64,000 nt of DNA from positions 289,595 through 353,594 of the forward strand of contig NZ_LT630004.1 in NCBI RefSeq assembly GCF_900111815.1. Direction: 5' to 3'. Below, piece after piece: positions 52,840 through 61,416 of the stretch. Position numbers and translations under genes: made by a program. The notes beneath the pieces are model-generated. The model searched no databases and was not told the origin of the DNA. It saw only the letters and a program-made list of their open reading frames with translations. How positions within the stretch are numbered: the first letter of the stretch is position 1; every line of letters begins with the position of its first letter. Origin of the DNA: Bacillus massilinigeriensis (GTDB lineage Bacteria; Bacillota; Bacilli; Bacillales; Cytobacillaceae).

Positions 52840-54012
52840 ATGGAAAGGCTTGAAAGGTCTTTTTATTCCAAAACCAGCATGTATTCATTCTTTGTTATTC
52901 TAGGTTTGCTTTTATCAATGATGGTGGCGACAGATCGCTTTATCCATATGGACATGGCGCTCATCGGATATGCTATTGCATCAATTATTTTCGCCATTGG
53001 ATTGACAATTCGTATGAGCTTCTGGTTCTACAGGACAGCAACGAACAGGGTGGCGAAAAGGAGTTTGAAAAACCTTTTCACAAAAGAACGACTGATAAGA
53101 AATGTTAGGTCGATTGCCATTACCTTTGTCGACAACATCCTGTTGCAGAAGTTCATCTTCAAGCGCGGCTTATATCGCGGGATTCAGCATTTAATGATTT
53201 CCTGGGGCTGTTTAATCTCATTTGCCATTACTTTCGGGCTGACATTTGGCTGGATGCGTTTTGACTTAATAGATTCTGAAACTTATCAAATTGTGGTTTT
53301 TAATATACCGACATTGAAAATGGCAGCACACGGGGTTTTTGCCGAAATAGTGTACAACGGCCTTAATCTTGGGGCAATCATGGTGCTGATTGGCGTGTCG
53401 ATGGCGTTAGCGCGAAGGCTGACAAATTATGATGTAAAAGTCACCCAGCGATTCGAATTCGATATGCTGCCGCTTTTTATCCTGCTGGCAGTGACAGGTA
53501 CCGGCTTGATTCTCACAGTGCTCTATACTTTCTTCGACGGCTGGATGCATCATTATATGTCTCTTATCCATCAAGTTACCGTCGTGATTATGCTCATTTA
53601 TTTTCCGTTCGGAAAGCTGTTTCACGTACCGATTAGACCGCTTGCGGCAGCTGTTCCAATGAACTATCAGGAAGTGGCAAAAATAGATAGCAGAAATTGC
53701 AAAAGCTGCGGGGAGGCATACAGCAATGACGATCAGATTGCAGATGTTCAGGCAATACTTGGGGCGCAAGAATTTGACTTGAAGCTTAATGATGGAACGC
53801 TGCTTTCCGATTATTGTCCAAGATGCCGCCGCCGGATGCGCGCGCTGAAGGTAATGAATATGGAAGCGCCACAGGGTGACCCATACGGCCCTGTCAACAC
53901 GAATAATGGGATTCATCTACCCGGTTTTGGTCAAAAACGTTCGGAAAGCTTTTATGTATCAACAGAGAAGAAGCAAGCAAAGGAGGAGAACAATGAGCCA
54001 GTTTCTCGTTAA
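52840..54012 (+). CDS. NarI-like membrane cytochrome b with cysteine-rich tail
   Basis: A 390-residue membrane protein resembling the NarI/DsrM/HdrE-type quinol-oxidising cytochrome b family. About six helices; histidines that could bind haem b lie in RGIQHLMISWG (about residue 127), KMAAHGVFAE, WMHHYMSLIHQVTVV (about 237) and GKLFHVPIRP (about 263). After the membrane part comes a soluble tail with CKSCGEAY (about 286) and DYCPRCRRRM (about 324), a possible zinc or Fe-S knuckle. It likely takes electrons from menaquinol for the Mo subunit encoded next. It begins an Fnr-type-controlled operon of five genes. Haem ligands are inferred, not proven. Confidence 0.78.
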   Translation: MERLERSFYSKTSMYSFFVILGLLLSMMVATDRFIHMDMALIGYAIASIIFAIGLTIRMSFWFYRTATNRVAKRSLKNLFTKERLIRNVRSIAITFVDNILLQKFIFKRGLYRGIQHLMISWGCLISFAITFGLTFGWMRFDLIDSETYQIVVFNIPTLKMAAHGVFAEIVYNGLNLGAIMVLIGVSMALARRLTNYDVKVTQRFEFDMLPLFILLAVTGTGLILTVLYTFFDGWMHHYMSLIHQVTVVIMLIYFPFGKLFHVPIRPLAAAVPMNYQEVAKIDSRNCKSCGEAYSNDDQIADVQAILGAQEFDLKLNDGTLLSDYCPRCRRRMRALKVMNMEAPQGDPYGPVNTNNGIHLPGFGQKRSESFYVSTEKKQAKEENNEPVSR

Positions 54013-56128
54013 AGACGGAGTGAAGAACCAGATTCGCAAGGGAGAAAAACTTGTAACGACACATTGCTGCTATTGCGGAATGCAGTGCGGCATGCATATA
54101 AGGGTAAACGAAAAAACAAACAAAGTCGTCGGGGTAGAGCCACGTTACGACTGGGTGCTGACAAGGGGGAAAATGTGTCCGAAAGGTGTGACGGCATACC
54201 AGACAATCGATCATCCTGATAGGATAAAACGCCCGCTCATTAAAAAGAATGGGAAATTCATCGAATCCTCATGGGAAGAAGCGCTCGATCTCATTCAAAG
54301 CAAGTTCCTTGGCTTGCAGAATCAGTATGGAAAAGATTCTATTGGTGTGTATGGCGGGGTATCGATGACAAATGAAAAATGCTATCTTGTTGGGAAATAT
54401 GCCCGCGTAGGACTTGGCACACGTTATATCGATTACAATGGCAGGTACTGTATGAGCTCTGCTGCCGGGGGATTTAATAAGACGCTGGGGATGGATAGGG
54501 GATCGACGCTTCCATGGACCGAGCTTGAGCATACGGACTGCTTTTTCATGGCAGGTTCCAATACAGCAGAATGTCATCCGACAAGCATTCAATGGTTCTG
54601 GAAGGCGAAAGACAAAGGAGCAAAGCTGATTGTTGCAGACCCGCGGGAAACAGCGACGGCAAGGGTTGCCGATGTCCATCTCGATCTTTTGCCAGGAACC
54701 GATTCTGCGCTTGCAAACGGCATCATGCATCTGTTAATTGAACATGATTATGTTGACCATGGATACATCGCATCCCGCTGCAATAATTACGCAGAGCTAA
54801 AAGAGATGACTGCAAAGTTCACGCCAGCGTATACATCAGAAATTACAGGAGTTTCAGAGGAAAAGCTTATCAAGGCAGCGCATATTTTCGGTCAGTCTCC
54901 TCGCTCAGTCGTAATGTTCGCGAGGGGAGCAGAGCAGCAGACAAAAGGTGTGGACAACGTCAGCCTTTATACGTCAATGGCACTCTTGCGGGGTCAGATC
55001 GGTAAGTTTGCGTCAGGAGTCGCGACTTTTACAGGACAGGGAAATGGGCAAGGCGGCCGGGAACATGGACAGAAAGCGGATGCTCTTCCAGGATACCGCA
55101 AAATTGCGAATCCCAAAGACAGGGAGTATATCGCAAAGGTGTGGGGTATTGAGGAAAAAGAAATGCCACAGGAAGGCGTCTCTGCCTATGAAATGTTCCA
55201 CCTGATGGAAGCGAAAAAAATAAGGGCCCTCCATGTGATCTGCTCCAATCCCGTTGTTTCGTCGCCGAATATCAACTATGTTCAAAAAGCGCTGGAAAGT
55301 CTCGACTTTCTTGTTGTTAATGACTTCTTTCTTTCCGAAACTGCGGAGCTTGCGGATGTTGTTCTCCCGGCAGTGACTTGGGCAGAAGACGAGGGGACAA
55401 CAACGAATATTGAAGGAAGAGTAATTCGGATTCGCAAGGTGGTAGAGCCGCTTGGGGAATCGAAGCCAGACTGGGAAATCATGCAGTTGATTGCAGAAAG
55501 AATGGGAAAAGGCGAGTTCTTTCCATATAAAGAGCCGAGAGAAATATTTGACGAGCTAAGGATTGCGTCCAAGGGCGGTAAGGCCGATTATTACGGGATT
55601 ACTTACGAGAAAATTGACGATCAGGAAGGTGTTTTCTGGCCTGTGCCGGAAGAGAATCATCTTGGAACTCCGTATGTATTCACGGAACGATTTGCAACCG
55701 AAGATGGAAAGGCAAACCTCGCAGTATGTGATTGGAAGGAACCAGGAGAAGTGACGAACAGCAATTACCCATTATGGCTGACAACAGGTCGTGTGGTCTT
55801 CCATTATCTTTCCGGAAACCAAACGCGAAGGGTCGGATTTTTGATGGAAAAATGTCCTGAACCATTTGTTGAAATTCATCCAGAACTTGCTGGGGAATAT
55901 GGCATTGCGGACGGGGAAAGAGTCAAGCTGTCCACTCCACGCGGGGTAATGGAACTTCCTGCAAAAATCACGAAGGCCATCCGAAAAGACACACTATTCG
56001 TTCCCTACCATTGGGGCAAGGAAATGTCAGCGAACCAACTTACAAGTCCTGCGCTTGATCCATTCTCACGTATGCCTGAATTCAAAGTATGTGCCGTTAA
56101 GCTTGAAAAGCTTTCTAATAGGAGGTAG
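53993..56128 (+). CDS. Molybdopterin oxidoreductase, Nas/Nap nitrate-reductase type
   Basis: A 711-residue Mo-bisMGD enzyme of the DMSO-reductase superfamily. A 4Fe-4S site is C25-x2-C28-x3-C32 with the fourth Cys in RGKMCPKG. The presumed Mo ligand is the cysteine in NGRYCMSSAAGG (about 153), followed by FFMAGSNTAECHPT: both are typical of NasA/NarB/NapA nitrate reductases, not of formate dehydrogenases. The C-terminal domain (YPLWLTTGRVVFHYLSGNQT) binds the cofactor. There is no Tat signal, so it should be cytoplasmic. ATG 53993 has AAGGAGGAG; it overlaps the previous gene by 20 bases. Nitrate is the most likely substrate, not proven. Confidence 0.9.
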   Translation: MSQFLVKDGVKNQIRKGEKLVTTHCCYCGMQCGMHIRVNEKTNKVVGVEPRYDWVLTRGKMCPKGVTAYQTIDHPDRIKRPLIKKNGKFIESSWEEALDLIQSKFLGLQNQYGKDSIGVYGGVSMTNEKCYLVGKYARVGLGTRYIDYNGRYCMSSAAGGFNKTLGMDRGSTLPWTELEHTDCFFMAGSNTAECHPTSIQWFWKAKDKGAKLIVADPRETATARVADVHLDLLPGTDSALANGIMHLLIEHDYVDHGYIASRCNNYAELKEMTAKFTPAYTSEITGVSEEKLIKAAHIFGQSPRSVVMFARGAEQQTKGVDNVSLYTSMALLRGQIGKFASGVATFTGQGNGQGGREHGQKADALPGYRKIANPKDREYIAKVWGIEEKEMPQEGVSAYEMFHLMEAKKIRALHVICSNPVVSSPNINYVQKALESLDFLVVNDFFLSETAELADVVLPAVTWAEDEGTTTNIEGRVIRIRKVVEPLGESKPDWEIMQLIAERMGKGEFFPYKEPREIFDELRIASKGGKADYYGITYEKIDDQEGVFWPVPEENHLGTPYVFTERFATEDGKANLAVCDWKEPGEVTNSNYPLWLTTGRVVFHYLSGNQTRRVGFLMEKCPEPFVEIHPELAGEYGIADGERVKLSTPRGVMELPAKITKAIRKDTLFVPYHWGKEMSANQLTSPALDPFSRMPEFKVCAVKLEKLSNRR

Positions 56129-56134
56129 AGAAAG

Positions 56135-56680
56135 ATGAATAAAATCATGTACCTTGAATTCGAACGCTGCATCGGCTGCAGGGCATGTCAGGCTGCATGC
56201 CGTGAGTGCGGTGATCATGACGCGAAGGAAAGGAACTATGTAGATTATATTGATTTCACTGAGTCAAGGCAGACGTTCCCGATGATATGTATGCAGTGTA
56301 AAGATCCGGCCTGTGCCAGAGTCTGTCCGGCTAATGCTATCCAAATTACCGAAGAAGGCGTCGTTCTCTCCGCTATGGAAGAGAAATGCATCGGCTGCCG
56401 AAACTGTACATTCGGCTGTCCATTCGGCATTCCGAAATTCGATTTTGAAAAAAACAAAATGTATAAATGCGATATGTGTTATGACAGGACAAGGGAAGGA
56501 ATCTCCCCAATGTGTGCGTCCGTCTGCCCGAGCGATGCAATCCGGTTTATCGATTTTGATGAAATGCAAGAGCTCAGGAGACGCAGAGTGCAGATGAACC
56601 TGATTGAAGGAAAGAAGCCAATGGAAGGCAACAAGTGGGAATACGTTCCGGAGTTTTTTGGGGTTTACAGCGATTCTTAA
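56135..56680 (+). CDS. Four-cluster 4Fe-4S ferredoxin subunit
   Basis: A 181-residue electron-transfer subunit of the DmsB/NrfC/HycB type. Four cysteine groups can hold four 4Fe-4S clusters: CIGCRACQAACRECG (residues 9-23), CMQCKDPACARVCP (about 52-65), CIGCRNCTFGCPFG (about 86-99) and CDMCYDRTREG with CASVCP (about 110-131). No export signal. It should pass electrons between the cytochrome b (or Rieske) part and the Mo subunit. AGGAGG lies before the ATG, six bases after the previous stop. Confidence 0.93.
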   Translation: MNKIMYLEFERCIGCRACQAACRECGDHDAKERNYVDYIDFTESRQTFPMICMQCKDPACARVCPANAIQITEEGVVLSAMEEKCIGCRNCTFGCPFGIPKFDFEKNKMYKCDMCYDRTREGISPMCASVCPSDAIRFIDFDEMQELRRRRVQMNLIEGKKPMEGNKWEYVPEFFGVYSDS

Positions 56681-56716
56681 CCAATGACATCTGAAAAGAA
56701 AGGCAGGGGAACAATC

Positions 56717-57244
56717 ATGCCAAAAGAGAACAAGAACAATAACCATCACGATGATAAGGATATGATGAAGCTGGTCGATAACCTCAACCGGAAAGAGGAT
56801 GCAAGCCTTAACAGAAGGGCTTTCCTAAAGGCATCCTTTGGGGCGACAGTAGCCATCGGGATTGCATCTGCACCGTTCAGCGCATTGTCCTATTTCAAGG
56901 GAGATGGTGAGAACGATCATTTAGTGGAAATCGCCAATGTCGATGAACTTGGAGTCGGAGAATCGAAGACGTTTAGCTATCCTACGAGTGAAAACCCGGC
57001 TATTCTTGTCCGGACGCCTGATGATCGTTTCGTAGCCTATAATAATAAATGTACGCATCTTCAATGTCCTGTTTTTTACGAAGTCAAGGAAAATATTTTG
57101 CTTTGTCCTTGCCATAAAGGGTATTTCGATGTCGCTAACGGCCACCCGATGGCGGGCCCCCCACAGCGTGAGCTTCCAAAAATACTTCTCGAAGTGAAGA
57201 ACGGTAAAATTTTCGCTATCGGGAGGGAAGTAAGGCATGGATAG
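56717..57244 (+). CDS. Tat-exported Rieske 2Fe-2S protein
   Basis: A 175-residue Rieske protein. The N terminus is charged and then shows a twin-arginine motif NRRAFLKASFGA (about residues 33-44) with a hydrophobic stretch, so the protein should be anchored or exported on the outer face. The cluster motifs CTHLQC and CPCHKG (about 112 and 134) include the extra disulfide cysteines of high-potential, bc1-type Rieske proteins. ATG 56717 has GCAGGGGA upstream. In this operon it may link quinol oxidation outside to the reductase inside; its partner is not evident. Confidence 0.9.
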   Translation: MPKENKNNNHHDDKDMMKLVDNLNRKEDASLNRRAFLKASFGATVAIGIASAPFSALSYFKGDGENDHLVEIANVDELGVGESKTFSYPTSENPAILVRTPDDRFVAYNNKCTHLQCPVFYEVKENILLCPCHKGYFDVANGHPMAGPPQRELPKILLEVKNGKIFAIGREVRHG

Positions 57245-57434
57245 AAAAAATATCGCATTCTTCTCCATCTTTCTTTTTCTTGCGGTTAACGTTGTTTCGC
57301 TCTCTAATGTGATAGAAGGTTATTACGGCGAAGAGTCAGGTAGAGTCTATCTTTTTACAGCTATTGCCTTAATATCCACGCTAATGGCTACCATCGCATT
57401 TTTTATCTGGAGAAAAGAAGAATATCGCAAATGA
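57237..57434 (+). CDS. Small membrane protein closing the reductase operon
   Basis: A 65-residue protein with two predicted membrane helices (about 6-22 and 38-58) and a charged tail WRKEEYRK. It overlaps the Rieske gene by eight bases and has GGGAGGG upstream. Not recognised; it could be an assembly or anchor subunit of the complex. Confidence 0.7.
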   Translation: MDRKNIAFFSIFLFLAVNVVSLSNVIEGYYGEESGRVYLFTAIALISTLMATIAFFIWRKEEYRK

Positions 57435-57467
57435 AAGGGCAGCGGGTAAGTTTTACCGCTGCCCTTT
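57434..57467 (+). terminator. Terminator of the reductase operon
   Basis: AAAGGGCAGCGG/CCGCTGCCCTTT (57434-57445 with 57456-57467) starting at the last base of the stop codon; T-rich DNA follows. Confidence 0.8.
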
Positions 57468-57643
57468 CTCTTCGTTACAAAAACATCTTTTTTGTAGTGG
57501 AAATGAAATTGAAATGAAATAATCGTCTCCTTGAAGTTTGCTAGAATACAAGAATAAGGTTTACAGTAATGAATAAGAGGAATATAAAAATTTTAGATCA
57601 TTATAATTAAATATAGTAAAAATAGATGTTCGGAGGATTTCAA

Positions 57644-60385
57644 ATGACGATTGAAGAACAGTTGATTAGAAAGAATTATTATGAAATGTTCCTGGAGGGA
57701 AAGGAAGCGGAAAATCCGGTACAAGTTCTTGGGGAAGTTTATTTGAAGGATCATGTCAGCCATCCGGAAAATTTGCCGAGTATTCGTTTTGCGCAGGGAG
57801 AAGTCTATTTTCAATACAAAGACTTTGAAGCTGCAATTTATAAATGGGAAAACATTGCGAATGATTTAGAGCCTTGGGCGAAAAAGAATATGGCCGATGC
57901 TTACTTCGAACTTGGGTTCCTGGAGTCAGCGGAAGAGCTGTATTTGTCGATTGCAACTGATAGCGAAGTGTTGAAAATTGAAACGGGCTTGCAGCTCTTA
58001 GCGTTATACATGGAACAGGGTAGAACGGACAGAGCAGTCGAAGTAATTAAGGAAACAGTTGCGTTGAATCCTGATTATCCAGGGGTAACAAAAATTGCCA
58101 AGGCATTCTTTGAGTCGAAGGAAGACTGGGGAAATGCAGTGGATCTTGCCGCAGCAGAAGGGATGCGAACACACTCTCCGGATTGGTTCGATACATTGAT
58201 TGACTATATTAATCATGGCCATACAAAGCCTTTACAGCCGGATTATTTTAACAATGTAATGGTGGGGCTGTTCGAAACAGATCCTGCGAGATTCGAAAGC
58301 CTTGTTGTTTCCTTATGGAAAAGCTATAGAGAGGAAGCTTCTTATTTGCAGTGGATGAAAAACTTCAATGAAATTTTCCTCGGAATGGAAACAGTCAGCA
58401 GGCATCAGTGGAGTGATCTTTCAGCGATTTACAAGGAATCGTATTCGGACCTTATGGGCGGGAGATTGCTTATTAAGGAGTTGAAGCCGCTTATTCCTTC
58501 CCACTTGACGAATTGGCTGAAGATAGCTGATACATCATCAAAACTATGTGCTTCCTCAGCTGCCATGGCCTGGAGTGAGATGTTCCCGTCCAGTCTTGGA
58601 AACGAAACGGTCCGATTGGCGGAGGAAATGGTTTTGGCGGCTGCGAAATATCCACATGCCATGGAGGACAGCTTGAAGCTTTTTGACCGTATAGGTGCGT
58701 GGGCAAAAAAGAATGGTGTCTCTGTGGATAACAGGTTAAAGTGGCTGATTGATAGCATTGCAAGCAGCGAAAACCGGACAGTCCTTTTGGCTGGTGTGGC
58801 GGGAAGCGGGAAGGCATCCTTCCTCAACACGGTATTAAGCGAGGAATTGATGACAAGCCAAACCTCTTCGGTTGTTGCTTTTCAGTATGGTGTAGAGCCG
58901 GAAATTCTCGATATTTCCGAAAGTGTTAGCGAGCAGATTGCCAGCTACGAAGATTTCCAGGAGGCGGTAGGCTTGCGCAGGCAAAATCATAAGAGCGAAA
59001 CAATCATTGATTTCCGCGCTCCTATCGAATTTCTTCGTGAGAACAGTTTGGAATTGATTGATGTCCCAGATTTTAATCGTAATAATGCTGAATATCATCC
59101 AATTCTCCGATATTTGCCGTTTGCCGACTGCCTGCTGTTTGTCCTTCATGCCGAGGATCCGTTTACAGCAAAGGAAGAAGAAGTACTTCAGTCTATTGTG
59201 AGTCAGCATTCGGAAAAGCCTATCCACTTCCTCTTGCATGGTCTTCAAGGGATGTACAGCGAGCAGGAAAGCAGAGCGGTTCAAGATGAAGTGCTTTCAA
59301 GGATTAAAGCAATTCTTCCAGAAGCAAGGCTGTTTGCTTTTTCAGGAGGAAAGCTGGATGAACTCGGCTCCTTCCTCGATGCTATAATTATGAAGGGTGG
59401 AGAGACCGCTAGGGTCACAAAAATTCATCATTACATTCGCATGACAATCTCCTATCTCTTGAACAAGAGGTTAGAGATGGAGAATAAGCTTGTGGAGACA
59501 ATTCGCTGGAACGAAGAAATGACCGCCAAGCTGAATGGAGCGATTAACCAAGTCCATGACCTGGAAGAGGAGAAATCCAGTGGAATCAAGAAGGCCTTCA
59601 GGAAAGCGAAAGAGGATACAAGGGCGGAGATTATCGAGAAAGTTCCCGATATTCTCAAAGGCTGTTCTGATATGGTGACAGAAAAAAGTGATTTCAGCAA
59701 AATCCATATTGAACTTAACGAGGAAATGAATAAAAGGGTGAAAGAATTCCTTGAGGATACAATCCTTCAGAAATTCTATCTGCGCTTGCAGGATTGGTCC
59801 AGGTATGCCAAATCTGAATTTGAACAAGGTCAAGCTTATCTTGATGAAATGGCGGAAGGATTCAATACGATGTATGGTGAGGAAAAATTAAGCCTCACTT
59901 GCGACTTCAAAGTACTGGAAGACTGGGAGCGAGATGCAGACAGGTTGACAAGCGGGATTGCGGTGGAAAAACAGAATATCCTGCTTCGATCGACTCCATC
60001 GCAAATTCTGTTGAAAGGTGCGGGTAAGCTGCTCAGTGTCCTTCCACAGAACAATTCGATGCTGTTCAACAAATACAAGTCGTACCTTGAAACGGAGGAT
60101 TTCTCTGAGACAGCTTCGGCCATCGCCGATAAATTCCTGCAGCAGTTCGGGATTTTTGAAAAATCGCTGCCAAGGGATGTTAATCTGTTTTTCCGTGAGG
60201 CATTGAAAGAGCTGGAAGGTGCTGTCAAAGAGAGCAATGGAGATATAGCTGTCAGCAAGGAAGAACTTGCAAAGCTGCGCCATGAACCTGAAGTATACAA
60301 GGATCCGCTGACATTGTTTGAAACGAAACTCCGTCAGTATGAATGGATGTCTGCAGCTGGCAGGACAGCTGTATATAATAGTTAA
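57644..60385 (+). CDS. TPR protein with dynamin-like GTPase region
   Basis: A 913-residue cytoplasmic protein. The first 230 residues are TPR-like helix pairs (RFAQGEVYFQYKDFEAAIYK, MADAYFELGFLESAEELYLS), followed by a helical part. A dynamin-like P-loop region starts at about 380: LLAGVAGSGKASFLN, with ALA where the Ser/Thr of GK(S/T) should be. DVPDFNRNN (about 471) stands for the DxPG switch, and no NKxD is obvious. The last 330 residues are long helices typical of dynamin-like stalks. Nucleotide binding may be weak or lost. Function unknown; membrane remodelling or scaffolding is a guess. ATG 57644 has CGGAGG. Confidence 0.75.
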   Translation: MTIEEQLIRKNYYEMFLEGKEAENPVQVLGEVYLKDHVSHPENLPSIRFAQGEVYFQYKDFEAAIYKWENIANDLEPWAKKNMADAYFELGFLESAEELYLSIATDSEVLKIETGLQLLALYMEQGRTDRAVEVIKETVALNPDYPGVTKIAKAFFESKEDWGNAVDLAAAEGMRTHSPDWFDTLIDYINHGHTKPLQPDYFNNVMVGLFETDPARFESLVVSLWKSYREEASYLQWMKNFNEIFLGMETVSRHQWSDLSAIYKESYSDLMGGRLLIKELKPLIPSHLTNWLKIADTSSKLCASSAAMAWSEMFPSSLGNETVRLAEEMVLAAAKYPHAMEDSLKLFDRIGAWAKKNGVSVDNRLKWLIDSIASSENRTVLLAGVAGSGKASFLNTVLSEELMTSQTSSVVAFQYGVEPEILDISESVSEQIASYEDFQEAVGLRRQNHKSETIIDFRAPIEFLRENSLELIDVPDFNRNNAEYHPILRYLPFADCLLFVLHAEDPFTAKEEEVLQSIVSQHSEKPIHFLLHGLQGMYSEQESRAVQDEVLSRIKAILPEARLFAFSGGKLDELGSFLDAIIMKGGETARVTKIHHYIRMTISYLLNKRLEMENKLVETIRWNEEMTAKLNGAINQVHDLEEEKSSGIKKAFRKAKEDTRAEIIEKVPDILKGCSDMVTEKSDFSKIHIELNEEMNKRVKEFLEDTILQKFYLRLQDWSRYAKSEFEQGQAYLDEMAEGFNTMYGEEKLSLTCDFKVLEDWERDADRLTSGIAVEKQNILLRSTPSQILLKGAGKLLSVLPQNNSMLFNKYKSYLETEDFSETASAIADKFLQQFGIFEKSLPRDVNLFFREALKELEGAVKESNGDIAVSKEELAKLRHEPEVYKDPLTLFETKLRQYEWMSAAGRTAVYNS

Positions 60386-60395
60386 GTTAGCAGAA

Positions 60396-60419
60396 CCCCC
60401 TATTGTGACTAATAGGGGG
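60396..60419. terminator. Bidirectional terminator between TPR/dynamin-like and transporter genes
   Basis: CCCCCTATT/AATAGGGGG (60396-60404 with 60411-60419), loop of six. Confidence 0.65.
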
Positions 60420-60438
60420 CTCTTAAGTTGGACAGCAT

Positions 60439-61221
60439 TTATTCGTCTTTTTCAAAAAACGGGTCGTTCGCGTAGTGGTACATCCATGCCATCATCAGGC
60501 CTCCGCCAAGAAGATTGCCAATGGTAACTGGAATGAGATTGTGCATGACATCCATAAAGTTGATTGATTCAGGATATAGGACAATAGCTATGGCGAATGT
60601 ACACATATTGGCGATGCTGTGTTCATACCCAGAGATAAAAAAGCAGAAGACGAACAGAATCATCGAAAACATTTTCGGTCCATCCCCTTTTAATGACATC
60701 GGGATGAAGAAGGCAAGGCAAACAAGCCAATTACAGAGGATCGCGCGGAAGAACAGTTCGCTCGTTGAGGCGTCTACCTTTTTCTCGACTACTTTCAGGA
60801 GAAAAGAGTTGACATTCTGCGAGTCAAACAGCCCTGTGGTGTAGATTAAGAACGCGAATGCTGCTGCACCGATGATGTTGCCTATGTAGCTTAAGCTCCA
60901 AAGTCTGCCGACAGTGCTCCAGGCCATTTTTTTCCGCAATGCTGCAAAGGTGTAATAAAAAGTATTGCCTGTAAACAAATCTCCCCCGCCGTATGCGATT
61001 AGAATGATGGCGCTGCCAAAAGTCAGGGCAGCCATCGGATAGGCGAGAGGGGAATGTACTAGATAAAAATAATTGCCCGTCTTGAATGCGACGATTACTC
61101 CAAAGCCGATAAACATGGAAGCAAGAACCGCTCTTGAGAGGTATCTTGTTTTGCTTTGGGTGTATATTTTGTGTTTTTTCATGGCGAGCTTGACGACCTC
61201 GCGCAACGCTTCTACTTCCAC
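60439..61221 (-). CDS. Formate/nitrite transporter family channel
   Basis: A 260-residue FocA/NirC-type pentameric channel with six membrane helices. Family signatures: YGGGDLFTGNTFY (about residue 78), LCNWLVCLAFFIPMSLKGDG (about 163-182) and SGYEHSIANM with the gating histidine (about 197). It moves formate, nitrite or a similar small anion. The nearby Fnr-type-controlled reductase operon makes nitrite export the attractive reading, though the genes are 3 kb apart and in opposite direction. Start is GTG 61221 with GGTGAAG upstream. Confidence 0.93.
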   Translation of the reverse strand: MEVEALREVVKLAMKKHKIYTQSKTRYLSRAVLASMFIGFGVIVAFKTGNYFYLVHSPLAYPMAALTFGSAIILIAYGGGDLFTGNTFYYTFAALRKKMAWSTVGRLWSLSYIGNIIGAAAFAFLIYTTGLFDSQNVNSFLLKVVEKKVDASTSELFFRAILCNWLVCLAFFIPMSLKGDGPKMFSMILFVFCFFISGYEHSIANMCTFAIAIVLYPESINFMDVMHNLIPVTIGNLLGGGLMMAWMYHYANDPFFEKDE

Positions 61222-61416
61222 TATTCTTCACCAGCCTTTTTTATAGAATTGGTAAGTAGAGAAAGGGTTATGCATCATGAATGGAAATGCAGAAAAATAG
61301 TTAATATTCATTTACCCTGAATGAGAAGGATTGTGCTAAACTGAGAGTTGGTATATTTTTCTTTCTATTTAGAGTGCAGAATTTTTTCATAAACCAATGG
61401 TAAGGAGGATTTTCCC

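Noticed and set aside
53993-56128. Formate dehydrogenase identity for the Mo subunit
   Set aside because: The region around the Mo ligand reads NGRYCMSSAAGG and GSNTAECHPT, the nitrate-reductase pattern, and lacks the Sec/Cys-His pair of formate dehydrogenases.
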